Of a stretch of DNA of 64,000 nt, positions 51,704 to 61,019 are shown one piece after another. This DNA comes from Caulobacter sp. Lineage in GTDB: Bacteria; Pseudomonadota; Alphaproteobacteria; Caulobacterales; Caulobacteraceae. The position numbers and the translations under genes were made by a program. The notes beneath the pieces were generated by a model, which made no database searches, was not told the DNA's origin, and saw only the letters and a list, made by a program, of their open reading frames with translations. The stretch covers positions 1 to 64,000 of the forward strand of contig WGLL01000009.1 in NCBI GenBank assembly GCA_016125585.1, given 5' to 3'. Each line of letters begins with the position of its first letter. Positions within the stretch are counted from its first letter, which is position 1.

Positions 51704-52089
51704 TTCAGGCTCCGGAACACGGTCAGGGCGCCGGCCGGCCGGGGCGTCGCCGGATCGAGCACGAGGATGTCGATGCGCAGGATGTCGGGATCGGCGGTGG
51801 CTGCGACCTTGCGGCTCCAGCGCCAGACCCGGTCGCCGGCCCGCTCGGCCCCGGCGGTCGTCCCCTTGGCCGGCGGCCGTTCGCTGGTCAGGGCCTCGAC
51901 GGCGCGGTTCTCGGCCACAACCGCGGCCAGGGCCCGGGTCTCGATGCGGCCGGCCGCGCGGGTGTTCTCGCCCGACAGATTGATCAGCGCCATCGCCGCC
52001 AGGCTGAACACCGTCAGGGCGACCAGCAGCTCGATGAGGGTGAAGCCCTCGCGTCCCTGTCTGCGGCTAGAGGGCATCGATACGCACAT
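51700..52089 (-). CDS. gspI: Type II secretion system minor pseudopilin I
   Basis: GREGFTLIELLVALTVFSLAAMALINLSGEN; probable start at 52077. Confidence 0.87.
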   Translation of the reverse strand: MCVSMPSSRRQGREGFTLIELLVALTVFSLAAMALINLSGENTRAAGRIETRALAAVVAENRAVEALTSERPPAKGTTAGAERAGDRVWRWSRKVAATADPDILRIDILVLDPATPRPAGALTVFRSLK

Positions 52090-52534
52090 TTCCGGCCTGG
52101 TCGACGGCGACCTCGACGGCCCGGTCGCCGCGGCTGAGGGTGATATGGGCGGGGGTGGCGATGCCGGTCGGATCGAAGGCGATGCGGCGCACGTCCTTCT
52201 CCGAGGTCGCGCGGGTGCGCGGCGCCCAGGCCTCGGGGCGGAAGGGGCCGTCGTCGAGCGCTCGCCAGCCGCCGGCGTCCCGCACCCGGAAGGCGTAGCC
52301 CCCGGCGGTCAGCTCGACCTGCACCGGCCGGTTGACCAGCACCGCCTCCTCCTGGGCCCGCTTCAACCGCGCGGCGAAGCGCTCTCCCTCGGCGGCCACC
52401 GTCATGCGGCCGTCGGGGATCGCCACCACCACCACGGCGGCCATCAGTCCCAGCACCACCAGCACCACCATCATCTCGACGAGGGTGAAGCCGGACCGGC
52501 CGGATCTAGCGCCAGTTGCCGATGTCCGCGTCAT
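52067..52534 (-). CDS. gspH: Type II secretion system minor pseudopilin H
   Basis: GRSGFTLVEMMVVLVVLGLMAAVVVVAIPDG; start inferred at 52534 within ORF 52067..52567. Confidence 0.86.
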   Translation of the reverse strand: MTRTSATGARSGRSGFTLVEMMVVLVVLGLMAAVVVVAIPDGRMTVAAEGERFAARLKRAQEEAVLVNRPVQVELTAGGYAFRVRDAGGWRALDDGPFRPEAWAPRTRATSEKDVRRIAFDPTGIATPAHITLSRGDRAVEVAVDQAGNVRIDAL

Positions 52535-52958
52535 CGCCCTCGCCGCCCTCCTGACCGTCGGCGCCAAAGCTGTAGATGTCGAAGGGCCCGTGCTTGCCCG
52601 GGTAGCGGTACTGGTAGGGATGGCCCCAGGGATCGTCGGGCAGCCGCTTGATGTAGCCGCCCTCGCGATAGCGGCTGGCCGCCACGCCGCCCGGGGCGGT
52701 GACCAGGGCGTTCAGTCCCGCCTCGCCGCGGGGAAAGGCGAAGGTGTCCAGCCGGTAGCTCTCCACCGCCTGCTCCAGGGTGGCGATGTCGGCGCGGGCC
52801 TTTTCCTTCATCGCGCGGCCCTGGGCCGGCAGCACATTGATGATCACTACCGTGGCCAGCAGACCCAGGATGACCACCACCACCATCATCTCCACCAGGG
52901 TGAAGCCGGCCTCCCGGTGCGGGCGCGGTTGCGGGATCTGGGGTTCAGCGTCGGTCAT
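52506..52958 (-). CDS. gspG: Type II secretion system major pseudopilin G
   Basis: EAGFTLVEMMVVVVILGLLATVVIINVLP...PDDPWGHPYQYRYPGKHGPFDIYSFGADGQEGG. Confidence 0.94.
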   Translation of the reverse strand: MTDAEPQIPQPRPHREAGFTLVEMMVVVVILGLLATVVIINVLPAQGRAMKEKARADIATLEQAVESYRLDTFAFPRGEAGLNALVTAPGGVAASRYREGGYIKRLPDDPWGHPYQYRYPGKHGPFDIYSFGADGQEGGEGDDADIGNWR

Positions 52959-52963
52959 GATCT

Positions 52964-54181
52964 CTACCCGAGGGCCATTGTGTTGATCTGCAGGATGGGC
53001 AGCAGGATGGAGAGGACGATGGTCGCCACCACCGCGCCCATGACGATGATGATCGCCGGCTCCAGCAGGCTGAGCGCGGCGGAGGTGAAGGTGTTGAATT
53101 CCCGCTCCAGATAGTCGGCGGCGCGCGACAGCATCATCTCCAGCCGTCCGCTGCTCTCGCCGCTGGCGGCCATGTAGAGCAGCACCGGCGGGAAGACCCC
53201 GGCCCGGCGCATGGCGGTCGACAGCCCGCCGCCCTCGCGGATGAAGACGGTCATCTCCTCGGTCGCCCGCCGCAGCACGCTGTTGCGGATGGTCCGGGCG
53301 GTCAGGGTCAGGCCCTCCAGCACCGGCAGGCCGCTGGCCAGCATGGTCGCCAGGGTGCGGGCCAGACGCGCCGCATGAACCTCGCGCAGCAGCCGCCCCA
53401 GCAGCGGCGTCTTCAGCAGGGCGCCGTCGACGGCCAGCCGGAAGCCGGGCGAGCGCAGGCCCCGGGCGAACAGGATCGCCCCGACCGCCAACAGCAGGGC
53501 GACCAGCCAGCCGTACTGGCTCAGGCCCGCGGAAATGGCGATGACCACCCGGGTCAGCAGCGGCAACGCCTGGCCCATGCTGTCGAACTGGTCGACGACC
53601 TTGGGCACCACGAAGGTCATCAGGGCGATGATCACCAGCACGGCGGTGATGGCCAGAGCGATGGGATAGACCAGGGCGGTGGCCAGCTTGGCCTTGACCG
53701 TCTGTTCCTGCTCCATCAGATCGGCCAACCGCTCGAGAATGGTCGGCAGGGAGCCGGACGCCTCGCCCGCCGCGACCATCGCCCGATAGAGGGGCGGAAA
53801 GCTCGGCGCGGCCCGACCCATGGCCTCCGACAGCCGATAGCCTTCCAGCACCCCGGCGTGGACCTCGCCCAGGATGGTCTTGACCTTCGGCTGGTCGGCG
53901 TTCTGGGCGATGGCCCGCAGGGCCTCTTCCAGGGGCGAGACCGACACCAGGGTGGCGATCTGCCGGGTGATCAGCGACAGGTCCTTGGTCCCCAGCTTCT
54001 GCTGGAACAGGCCTGCGAAGGCGCCGCCGGCCGGCCCGCTGTCATTGGCCGGCGTCAGCCGCACCGGCGCCAGCCGGCGCTTCTGCAAGATCTGCCGGGC
54101 GCCGGCCTCATCGGCGGCGGAGACCACCCCGTTGCGGGTCGCCCCGCGCGGGTCCAGGGCCAGATATTCAAACGCCGCCAT
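52964..54181 (-). CDS. gspF: Type II secretion system inner-membrane protein F
   Basis: 405 aa; TRQIATLVSVSPLEEALRAIA, VAAGEASGSLPTILERLADLMEQ, MAASGESSGRLEMML. Confidence 0.93.
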   Translation of the reverse strand: MAAFEYLALDPRGATRNGVVSAADEAGARQILQKRRLAPVRLTPANDSGPAGGAFAGLFQQKLGTKDLSLITRQIATLVSVSPLEEALRAIAQNADQPKVKTILGEVHAGVLEGYRLSEAMGRAAPSFPPLYRAMVAAGEASGSLPTILERLADLMEQEQTVKAKLATALVYPIALAITAVLVIIALMTFVVPKVVDQFDSMGQALPLLTRVVIAISAGLSQYGWLVALLLAVGAILFARGLRSPGFRLAVDGALLKTPLLGRLLREVHAARLARTLATMLASGLPVLEGLTLTARTIRNSVLRRATEEMTVFIREGGGLSTAMRRAGVFPPVLLYMAASGESSGRLEMMLSRAADYLEREFNTFTSAALSLLEPAIIIVMGAVVATIVLSILLPILQINTMALG

Positions 54182-55658
54182 GCGCCTCGGCCCCCTGGCG
54201 CGTCACCCGCAGCAGTTCCTCGACGGTCGTTGTTCCCTCGGCCACCAGCGCGCGGGCCGCCACGGTCATGTCGCCGCCCTGGTCGCGACCGATCGCGGCG
54301 ATGGCCTGTTCGTCGGCGCCGTTGGCGATCATGCCGCGCACCGCGTCATCGATCCGGATGGCCTCATAGACCCCGACCCGGCCGACATAGCCGGTCTGGT
54401 TGCAGGCGGGGCACCCCCGGGCGCGCCACACCGTCTGCCCCTCGGCCAGTCCCGCCAGCCGGGCGGCGGCGGCGTCGGCGGCGACCGGCTCGCGACATTG
54501 CGGACAGAGCCGGCGGACCAGCCGCTGGGCCAGCACCATCCGCAGGGTCGAGGCCAGCAGGAAGGGCTCGACCCCCATGTCCCGCAAGCGCGTCACCGCG
54601 CCGGCGGCGTCGTTGGTGTGGACCGTGGACAGCACCAGATGGCCGGTCAGGCTGGCCTGGACCGCGATCTGGGCGGTCTCGCTGTCGCGGATCTCGCCGA
54701 CCATCACCACGTCGGGGTCCTGGCGCAGAATGGCCCGCAGGCCGGCGGCGAAGGTCATGCCGACCCGGGTGTTGACCTGGGTCTGGCCGACGCCGTGGAT
54801 GGCGTATTCGACCGGGTCCTCGATGGTCAGGATGTTGCGGGTCTGGTCGTTGAGCAGGCCAAGCCCGCCATAGAGGGTGGTGGTCTTGCCCGAGCCGGTC
54901 GGGCCGGTGACCAGGATGATGCCGTGCGGCTCGCGCACCGCCGCCTCGAACTGGCGCAGCAGGGCCGGGGCCATGCCCAGCTCCTCCAGCCGAAGCCCGG
55001 CCTGGTCCTTGTCGAGGATCCGCAGCACCACCCGCTCGCCGACCCGCGCCGGCAGGGTCGAGACCCGCACGTCCAGCGCCTTGCCGCCCAGGGTCAGGGA
55101 GATGCGGCCGTCCTGCGGCAGCCGCTTCTCGGCGATGTCCAGCCGGGCCATGACCTTGATCCGCGAGACCAGCAGCGGCGCGATCCGCTGCGGCAGGCTC
55201 AGCATCTCGCGCAGCACCCCGTCGATGCGGAACCGCACGGTGACCGACTGCTCATAGGGCTCGACATGGATGTCGGAGGCGCCCAGCCTGGCGGCCTCGG
55301 CGATCAGGCCGTTGATCAGCCGGATCACCGGCGCCTCGTCCTGCGGGTCCAGCAGGTCGGCGGTGGCCGGCAGGTCGTCCAGCAGTCCGTCCAGGCCGCC
55401 CGCCATCTCGACGCTGTCGGCGCTCGAGGCGGCCAGGCCCTCGCCGGCATAGACTTCCGAAAACCGCCGCTCGAAGGCAGGGATCGCCAGGGTCTCGATG
55501 GCCAGCGGCCGGCCCAGCACCCGCCGCGCCTCGACCAGGGCGGCCGGATCAGCCCCCTCGCGCAGGGCCACCCGGGCGGTGTCGCCAAGCTCGAGCAGCA
55601 GGACGCCCGCGCGCTTGGCGAAGCCGTAGTTCAGGGCGGGTTCGGCCAGGGTGGTCAT
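54168..55658 (-). CDS. gspE: Type II secretion ATPase E
   Basis: GPTGSGKTTTLYGGL, EDPVEYAIHGVGQTQVN, tetracysteine CPQC...CPAC. Confidence 0.95.
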   Translation of the reverse strand: MTTLAEPALNYGFAKRAGVLLLELGDTARVALREGADPAALVEARRVLGRPLAIETLAIPAFERRFSEVYAGEGLAASSADSVEMAGGLDGLLDDLPATADLLDPQDEAPVIRLINGLIAEAARLGASDIHVEPYEQSVTVRFRIDGVLREMLSLPQRIAPLLVSRIKVMARLDIAEKRLPQDGRISLTLGGKALDVRVSTLPARVGERVVLRILDKDQAGLRLEELGMAPALLRQFEAAVREPHGIILVTGPTGSGKTTTLYGGLGLLNDQTRNILTIEDPVEYAIHGVGQTQVNTRVGMTFAAGLRAILRQDPDVVMVGEIRDSETAQIAVQASLTGHLVLSTVHTNDAAGAVTRLRDMGVEPFLLASTLRMVLAQRLVRRLCPQCREPVAADAAAARLAGLAEGQTVWRARGCPACNQTGYVGRVGVYEAIRIDDAVRGMIANGADEQAIAAIGRDQGGDMTVAARALVAEGTTTVEELLRVTRQGAEAHGGV

Positions 55659-57679
55659 GGATTGGCCGGCGGCGGGGCCGCCGCGGCGGGCGGCAGCGGC
55701 GGGGGAACGGTCGGCGGGTTGGCGCGCAGGTAGTCCAGCACCAACGCGTCCAGGTCGTTGCTTCCGTCCTTGCGGTTCAGCGCCGGATCCTGCCGCAGCA
55801 GTTCATAGCGCGGGCCGGTCACCGCCTGGGCCTCTTCGGCGCTGCGGATGATCCGGGGGCGCAGGAAGATCATCAGATTGGTGCGCTTGCCCTCGCGGGC
55901 CCGGCTCTTGAACAGCTCGCCCAGCCCGGGGATGTCGCTGAGGATGGGGGTGCGCTCCAGGCTGATCTTCTCGTCCTGCTGCAGCAGTCCGCCCAGCACG
56001 ACGATGGCGCCGTCATCGACCACGGCGGTGGTCTCGATCACCCGCTTGTTCAGCACCAGTTCCGGCGAATTGGTGGTCACCGTCCCGGCGATGGCCGAGA
56101 CCTCCTGGCGCAGATGCAGGGTGATGCCGCCGCCGGCGTTGATCTGCGGCGTCACGGTCAGGCGGATGCCGACATCCTGGCGCTGGATGGTCCGGAAGGG
56201 ATTGCTGTTGGCGTTGCCCAGCACCTCGCCGGTGGTGATCGGCACTTCCTGGCCGACAAGGATGCTGGCCTCGCGGTTGTCGAGGGTCAGGATCGACGGC
56301 GTCGACAGCAGCTTCGACGAGCCGTCCTCGCGCACGGCGTTGATGATGAAGCCGAACAGGGTGTCGCCGCTGAGCGTGCCGGTGACCGCGCCGAGGGCGC
56401 CGTTCGACCCCAGCAGCGAGCTGATCGCCGAGTCCCTGAGAGAGGCCAGCAGGGCGGAATCCTCGGGCAGGTTGTTCTGGCCGACGATGGCCCCGGTCAG
56501 GGCCAGGATGTTGGGTCCGGTGTTGGAATAGTTGGTCGCCGCGAACGGCACCGTGCCCTTGCCGCTGCCGAGGATGGTCTGCACGCCCAGACGCTGGGCG
56601 GTGTCGTCGGACACCTCGACCACGATGGCCTCGACCAGCACCTGCTCGCGCCGCACGTCCAGCTGGCGGATGACCTCGGCCAGCATCCGCTGGGTCTCCG
56701 GCGGGGCGTTGATGATCAGGGCGTTGGCGCCGGGATAGCGGGCGATGGTGGCCTTCTGGCCGGCGGCGCCGGCCTGGGCCGGTTCGGCCTCGGCGGTCTG
56801 GCCGCCGGCGCCGCTCGTCGGCCGGCTCGGCGTCTGGCCGACCAGCTGCTGCAGCACCGGCAGCATCTCCTCGGCATTGGCGTGGCGCAGGAAGATGACC
56901 TGGACATCGGCCTTCGACTGGGCGCGGCGGTCGAGGTCGGCGATGATCGGCACAAGGCGCTGGATGGCGTCGGGATCGCCGCGCAGCATGATCGAGTTGC
57001 TGCTGTCGACCGGCACGATCGACACCGCCCCCCGCGCGCCCTTGCCGTCGGCGCCGGGCAGGGCGGTCAGGTCGGAGAGCACCGCGGCGATCTCCCGGGC
57101 CGAGCTGTATTGCAGGGTCACGGTCTGTACCGAGGCCCGGTCCTGGTCGATCTGGCCGATCAGGCCCCGGATGCGCCGCACATTGTCGGCGTAGTCGGCG
57201 ACCACCACGGTATTGCCGCGCGGATTGGCGGTCACCACGCCCTGGGGACCGACCAGCGGCTTGAGCATCTCGGCGGCCGAGGCGGCGTCAACGGTCCGCA
57301 GGCGGAAGACTTCGGTGACAAAGCCGTTGCGGGCGCTGGTCGGCTGCCGGGCGGCGTTCTCCGCCGGCTCGATGCGGTAGGTCGAGGGCCCGGTCGGGAT
57401 GGCCACATAGTTGTTGGCCCGCAGGGTGGCCAGAAACACCTCGAACAGCTCGGACTTGTTCAGCGGCCCGTCGCTGGCCACCGTCACCGTGCCCTTGACC
57501 CGGGGATCGACGATGAAGGTCATGCCGGTGCTGCGGGCGACGTCCTGGATGAAGGCGCGGATGTCGGCATCCTGCACGTTCAGCACCTGGGTCTGGGCCA
57601 GGGCCGGCGCGGTTGCGCCCGACGACAGGCCGGAAGCGATCACCGCCGCCAGCGCCAGGGTCCGGAGGGTCTTTCTCAC
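55655..57679 (-). CDS. gspD: Type II secretion system secretin D
   Basis: VNVQDADIRAFIQDVARSTGMTFIVDPRVKGTVTV-type N0 domain, VEAIVVEVSDDTAQRLGVQ, VPITTGE, secretin C-terminus VLGGLLQQDEKIS..FKSRAREGKRTNLMIFLRPRII. Confidence 0.95.
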   Translation of the reverse strand: MRKTLRTLALAAVIASGLSSGATAPALAQTQVLNVQDADIRAFIQDVARSTGMTFIVDPRVKGTVTVASDGPLNKSELFEVFLATLRANNYVAIPTGPSTYRIEPAENAARQPTSARNGFVTEVFRLRTVDAASAAEMLKPLVGPQGVVTANPRGNTVVVADYADNVRRIRGLIGQIDQDRASVQTVTLQYSSAREIAAVLSDLTALPGADGKGARGAVSIVPVDSSNSIMLRGDPDAIQRLVPIIADLDRRAQSKADVQVIFLRHANAEEMLPVLQQLVGQTPSRPTSGAGGQTAEAEPAQAGAAGQKATIARYPGANALIINAPPETQRMLAEVIRQLDVRREQVLVEAIVVEVSDDTAQRLGVQTILGSGKGTVPFAATNYSNTGPNILALTGAIVGQNNLPEDSALLASLRDSAISSLLGSNGALGAVTGTLSGDTLFGFIINAVREDGSSKLLSTPSILTLDNREASILVGQEVPITTGEVLGNANSNPFRTIQRQDVGIRLTVTPQINAGGGITLHLRQEVSAIAGTVTTNSPELVLNKRVIETTAVVDDGAIVVLGGLLQQDEKISLERTPILSDIPGLGELFKSRAREGKRTNLMIFLRPRIIRSAEEAQAVTGPRYELLRQDPALNRKDGSNDLDALVLDYLRANPPTVPPPLPPAAAAPPPANP

Positions 57680-57691
57680 GGGCGATGATCC

Positions 57692-58165
57692 TTACTGCGG
57701 GGCATTGGGAAAGGTCAGGCTGGACGGGACGCCGCCCCGGACCAGGACGACGTGGTCGCTCTCGACGGCCTTCAGCACCACGCCGGGCGCCACGGTCTCG
57801 CCGACCAGATAGGAGGCCTGGCGCCCGTCAGCCGTTCCGATGATGGCCGAGCCGGCCCCGGCGCCGGCCGCCCGCACGCCATAGAGGCGCAGGCCGTCGC
57901 CGCTGGTCGCGCCCGTCGGGCCCTCGGCGCCGAGAAACGGGTTGAAACGGGTCAGGATGGTCAGGTCGTCCTGGTTCTGGAGGACCGCCGCCGGCGGCGG
58001 GGGAAGGGCGGGGGTGGCGATGGCCCAGATCAGGCGCGCCGCCTGCGCCGACAGCGCCAGGACGAGCAGCACCTCGACGAGGCCGCGGGCCCCGTCTGGA
58101 CGCCATCCGCCCGTGGTGAGGCGCTGCATGAACGACAAAAGATTTCCCCGATGCGACCCTGTCAC
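57692..58165 (-). CDS. gspC: Type II secretion system protein C (GspC-like)
   Basis: Single TM, HR-like domain FNPFLGAEG...LRLYGVRAAGAGAGSAIIGTADGRQASYLVGETVAPGVVLKAVESDHVVLVRGG; first gene of the gsp run. Confidence 0.8.
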   Translation of the reverse strand: MTGSHRGNLLSFMQRLTTGGWRPDGARGLVEVLLVLALSAQAARLIWAIATPALPPPPAAVLQNQDDLTILTRFNPFLGAEGPTGATSGDGLRLYGVRAAGAGAGSAIIGTADGRQASYLVGETVAPGVVLKAVESDHVVLVRGGVPSSLTFPNAPQ

Positions 58166-58229
58166 GTCGGACCGGTTAGACGCGCGATGCCGCAGGAAGG
58201 TGAAGCTTCGATGACGCTAAAATGACAAA

Positions 58230-58258
58230 CGCTCCCCACCCGGATCGAGTGGGGAGCG
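58230..58258 (-). terminator. Terminator hairpin downstream of the TonB receptor gene
   Basis: CGCTCCCCAC/GTGGGGAGCG stem; minus strand continues GTTTGTCATTTT. Confidence 0.6.
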
Positions 58259-58301
58259 CTCGATTGCGTTCCGGCCAGGAGGAGGCCGGACCGGGCAGGC
58301 G

Positions 58302-60947
58302 TCAGAACTTCGCCGTCAGGCTGAAGGAGAAGCTGCGGCCCAGATCATAGGTGTTGGTGTCTACGCGACCGCCACCCTGGCTCTGGTATTCCTCGAAGTT
58401 CTCGTCGAGCAGGTTGCGAGCCTCGAAACCGAACTCGAGGTCGTGACCCATCACCTCGAAGCCCTTGCGGTAGGTGAAGTCCACCGTCACGCCGGGATCC
58501 TGCACCAGGTCCGGGAAGCCGGTGCGGCCGCGGGCGGCGATCCGCTTGCTGACATAGCCGACCAGGAGGGTCGCCTGGGACTTGGCGTTGTCGTCTTCCC
58601 AGCCGAACTGGATGTTGGCCAGGTCCTTCGACTGACCCTGCAGCTGGTCGCCGTCCTGCACATAGTCCGTCGCCGGACGGGGCGCGCCCAGCCCGGACAG
58701 CGGATAGACGGAGTCGCCGGAGCCGACCTTCACCTCGGAGTGGGTCCAGGTGTAGTTGGCCGAGATCAGCCAGCGCTTGTCGGCGAACCACTGGGCTTCG
58801 AGCGGAATGTCGAAGTAGACCTTGGTATCGATCTCGAGGCCGTAGAGCACCGCCTTGGGCGCGTTCAGGAAGGTGGTCTGCAGGTTGGAGCCGCCCTCGT
58901 TGACGATGGTCTCAACCGGCTTGTCCAGGTCCTTGTAGAAGGCGCCGACGGTGAACGACTGGCCGCGGTCGAAGTACCACTCATAGCGGGCGTCGAGATT
59001 GAGGATCTCGGTGTCCACCAGATAGGGGTTGCCGATGTAGAGCCGGTCGCTGTCGGGATCCAGATAGGTCTGGGGCGCCAGTTCACGAAACTGCGGGCGG
59101 GCGATGGTCTTGGAGGCCCCGAACCGCAGTTGCATGTCCTCGTAGAAGTTCCAGGTCACCGTCGCGGCCGGCAGCCAGTAGCTGTTTTCCAGCGGCGGAG
59201 CCGCCGCCAGGGGGCCGCTGAAGATGTCGATCGGGGTGACGCTCTGGGTGGCGTCCTCGTAGCGCACCCCGACGGCGACGCGCACCAGCGGGATCACCTC
59301 GGCATCGACCTGGAACCAGCCGGCGCGGGTTTCCAGCGCGGCCTTGTAGGCCGAGGCCCCGTCGCCGCCCGTGGTTTCCCGCAGGGTGAACAGGTTGGGA
59401 CCGATGTTGTAGTCCGACAGCAGGTAGTCGACCCGGCTGTCCTGAACGTCCAGGGGAATGGCGTTGTTCAGGGCCAGGAAGCGGAACTCGCGCTGGATGG
59501 CCTGGCGGTTGTTGTCCATCCAGGCGACGCCGCCGCTGAAGATGATGTCGCGGGTGTCCGACAGCGGCAGGGCGTAGGTGCCGTCGACGCCGAAGCTGGC
59601 GACCTTGTCCTCGACCTCGCCGAAGCGGGTGTAGTTCTGCTCGGACGAGCCGTTGTGATAGAAGGTGCCGCCGGTGAACTGGTGGGTCTTCGGATCGAAG
59701 GCGCCGCCATCCAGTCGGTAGCGGATGCTCTTCTCATAGGGCGAGTTGCGCGAGGTCTTGGCGAAGGCGCCGCGCCAGTCGACCTTGAAGTCGCCGAACT
59801 CGGACGTCCCGGCCAGCTGGGTGTTGAACAGGCTGCGCTCGAACCAGTTTGTGTAGTCGTCGCGCACCAGACCGGCGCCGGGGGCGTCGGCGTCAAAGCC
59901 CTGGCGGATACGGGCTTCCTTCAGGGTCGAGTGGATATAGAGGTTGGTCCACTTGACCGTGTGGTCGCCGTTGAGGGACTCGTAGGACAGGCCCACCAGG
60001 CCGTTCAACACCGCCTCGTTCTTGGTCGAATTGAACCCGTAGTCGGAATTGACGCTGATCACGCCGGCCTGGACGATGCCGTCCTGCTGCACGCCGTTGC
60101 GGTTGTGCCAGCTGTTCTTGAAGCCCAGCACGCCGACCACGCCGAACACGCCGACGCCGGTGTCAAAGGAACGGCCCGTCGAGACGTCCACGCCCAGGTT
60201 CGGATCCAGCTGGTTCTTCTTCTGGATCAGATTGAGCGGCGCATTGACGAACTGGCGGCCGATCAGCTGCAGCTGGTAGTCGGTGTAGTTGGCCTCGCTG
60301 ACGCGCAGGCGGTCCGGCGCGATCTTCTGCAGCAGCTTGGGCAGGTCGCGGGTGCCGTCGTCATAGCCGAAATAGTCATAGTCGGAACCGTAGTAGGTGA
60401 TCCCGTTCTTGAAGGTGGTCTCGCTGTTGCCGCTGGTGCTGACGCCGATGCTGAAGAACGGCTCGTCAGGGGTGCCGATCGTCTGCAGGTCGATGACGCC
60501 GCCGCCGAACTCGCCGGGATATTTCGGCGAATAGGTCTTCTGGACCGTGGTCCCGGCCAGGATGCTGGCGGGGAACAGGTCCAGGGGCACGACCCGTTGC
60601 AGGGGCTCGGGCGAGGGCAGGGGGGAGCCGTTGAGCAGGGCCGAGCTGTAGCGCTCGCCCAGGCCGCGGACGTAGACGAACTTGCCGCTGACCAGCGACA
60701 GGCCGGTCAGCCGGACCAGGGCCTCGGCGGCGTTGTCGTCGCCCTGACGCTTGAGGTCTTCGGGCTGCAGGAAGGTGGCGACTTCGCTGGTCTCGCGCAT
60801 CGGCTCGGGGATGTTGCGCCCGAGAACGACGATTTCCTCGACTTCAGCCTCGGGAGGCGCGGCCTCCTGGGCGAAGGCGAGGCCAGGCGCCGTGAGCGCC
60901 GTGGTCGCCAGCAGCAGACCGCTGAGGGTCAGGGAGAACTTCGACAT
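58302..60947 (-). CDS. TonB-dependent receptor
   Basis: 881 aa; VEEIVVLGRNIPEPMRETSEVATFLQPEDL, FVYVRGLGERYSSALLNGSPLPSPEP, C-terminal SFSFSLTAKF. Confidence 0.92.
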   Translation of the reverse strand: MSKFSLTLSGLLLATTALTAPGLAFAQEAAPPEAEVEEIVVLGRNIPEPMRETSEVATFLQPEDLKRQGDDNAAEALVRLTGLSLVSGKFVYVRGLGERYSSALLNGSPLPSPEPLQRVVPLDLFPASILAGTTVQKTYSPKYPGEFGGGVIDLQTIGTPDEPFFSIGVSTSGNSETTFKNGITYYGSDYDYFGYDDGTRDLPKLLQKIAPDRLRVSEANYTDYQLQLIGRQFVNAPLNLIQKKNQLDPNLGVDVSTGRSFDTGVGVFGVVGVLGFKNSWHNRNGVQQDGIVQAGVISVNSDYGFNSTKNEAVLNGLVGLSYESLNGDHTVKWTNLYIHSTLKEARIRQGFDADAPGAGLVRDDYTNWFERSLFNTQLAGTSEFGDFKVDWRGAFAKTSRNSPYEKSIRYRLDGGAFDPKTHQFTGGTFYHNGSSEQNYTRFGEVEDKVASFGVDGTYALPLSDTRDIIFSGGVAWMDNNRQAIQREFRFLALNNAIPLDVQDSRVDYLLSDYNIGPNLFTLRETTGGDGASAYKAALETRAGWFQVDAEVIPLVRVAVGVRYEDATQSVTPIDIFSGPLAAAPPLENSYWLPAATVTWNFYEDMQLRFGASKTIARPQFRELAPQTYLDPDSDRLYIGNPYLVDTEILNLDARYEWYFDRGQSFTVGAFYKDLDKPVETIVNEGGSNLQTTFLNAPKAVLYGLEIDTKVYFDIPLEAQWFADKRWLISANYTWTHSEVKVGSGDSVYPLSGLGAPRPATDYVQDGDQLQGQSKDLANIQFGWEDDNAKSQATLLVGYVSKRIAARGRTGFPDLVQDPGVTVDFTYRKGFEVMGHDLEFGFEARNLLDENFEEYQSQGGGRVDTNTYDLGRSFSFSLTAKF

Positions 60948-60983
60948 GAGTTTTGCCTTGAATTGGAACCGCGGGATGGCGTT

Positions 60984-61009
60984 GGGCGGCGGAGATCGCT
61001 CCGCCGCCC
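60984..61009 (-). terminator. Intergenic GC-rich hairpin between lipoprotein and TonB receptor genes
   Basis: Perfect GGGCGGCGGA/TCCGCCGCCC stem, loop GATCGC, no U-tract; possible attenuator. Confidence 0.45.
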
Positions 61010-61019
61010 TTTGCCGACG

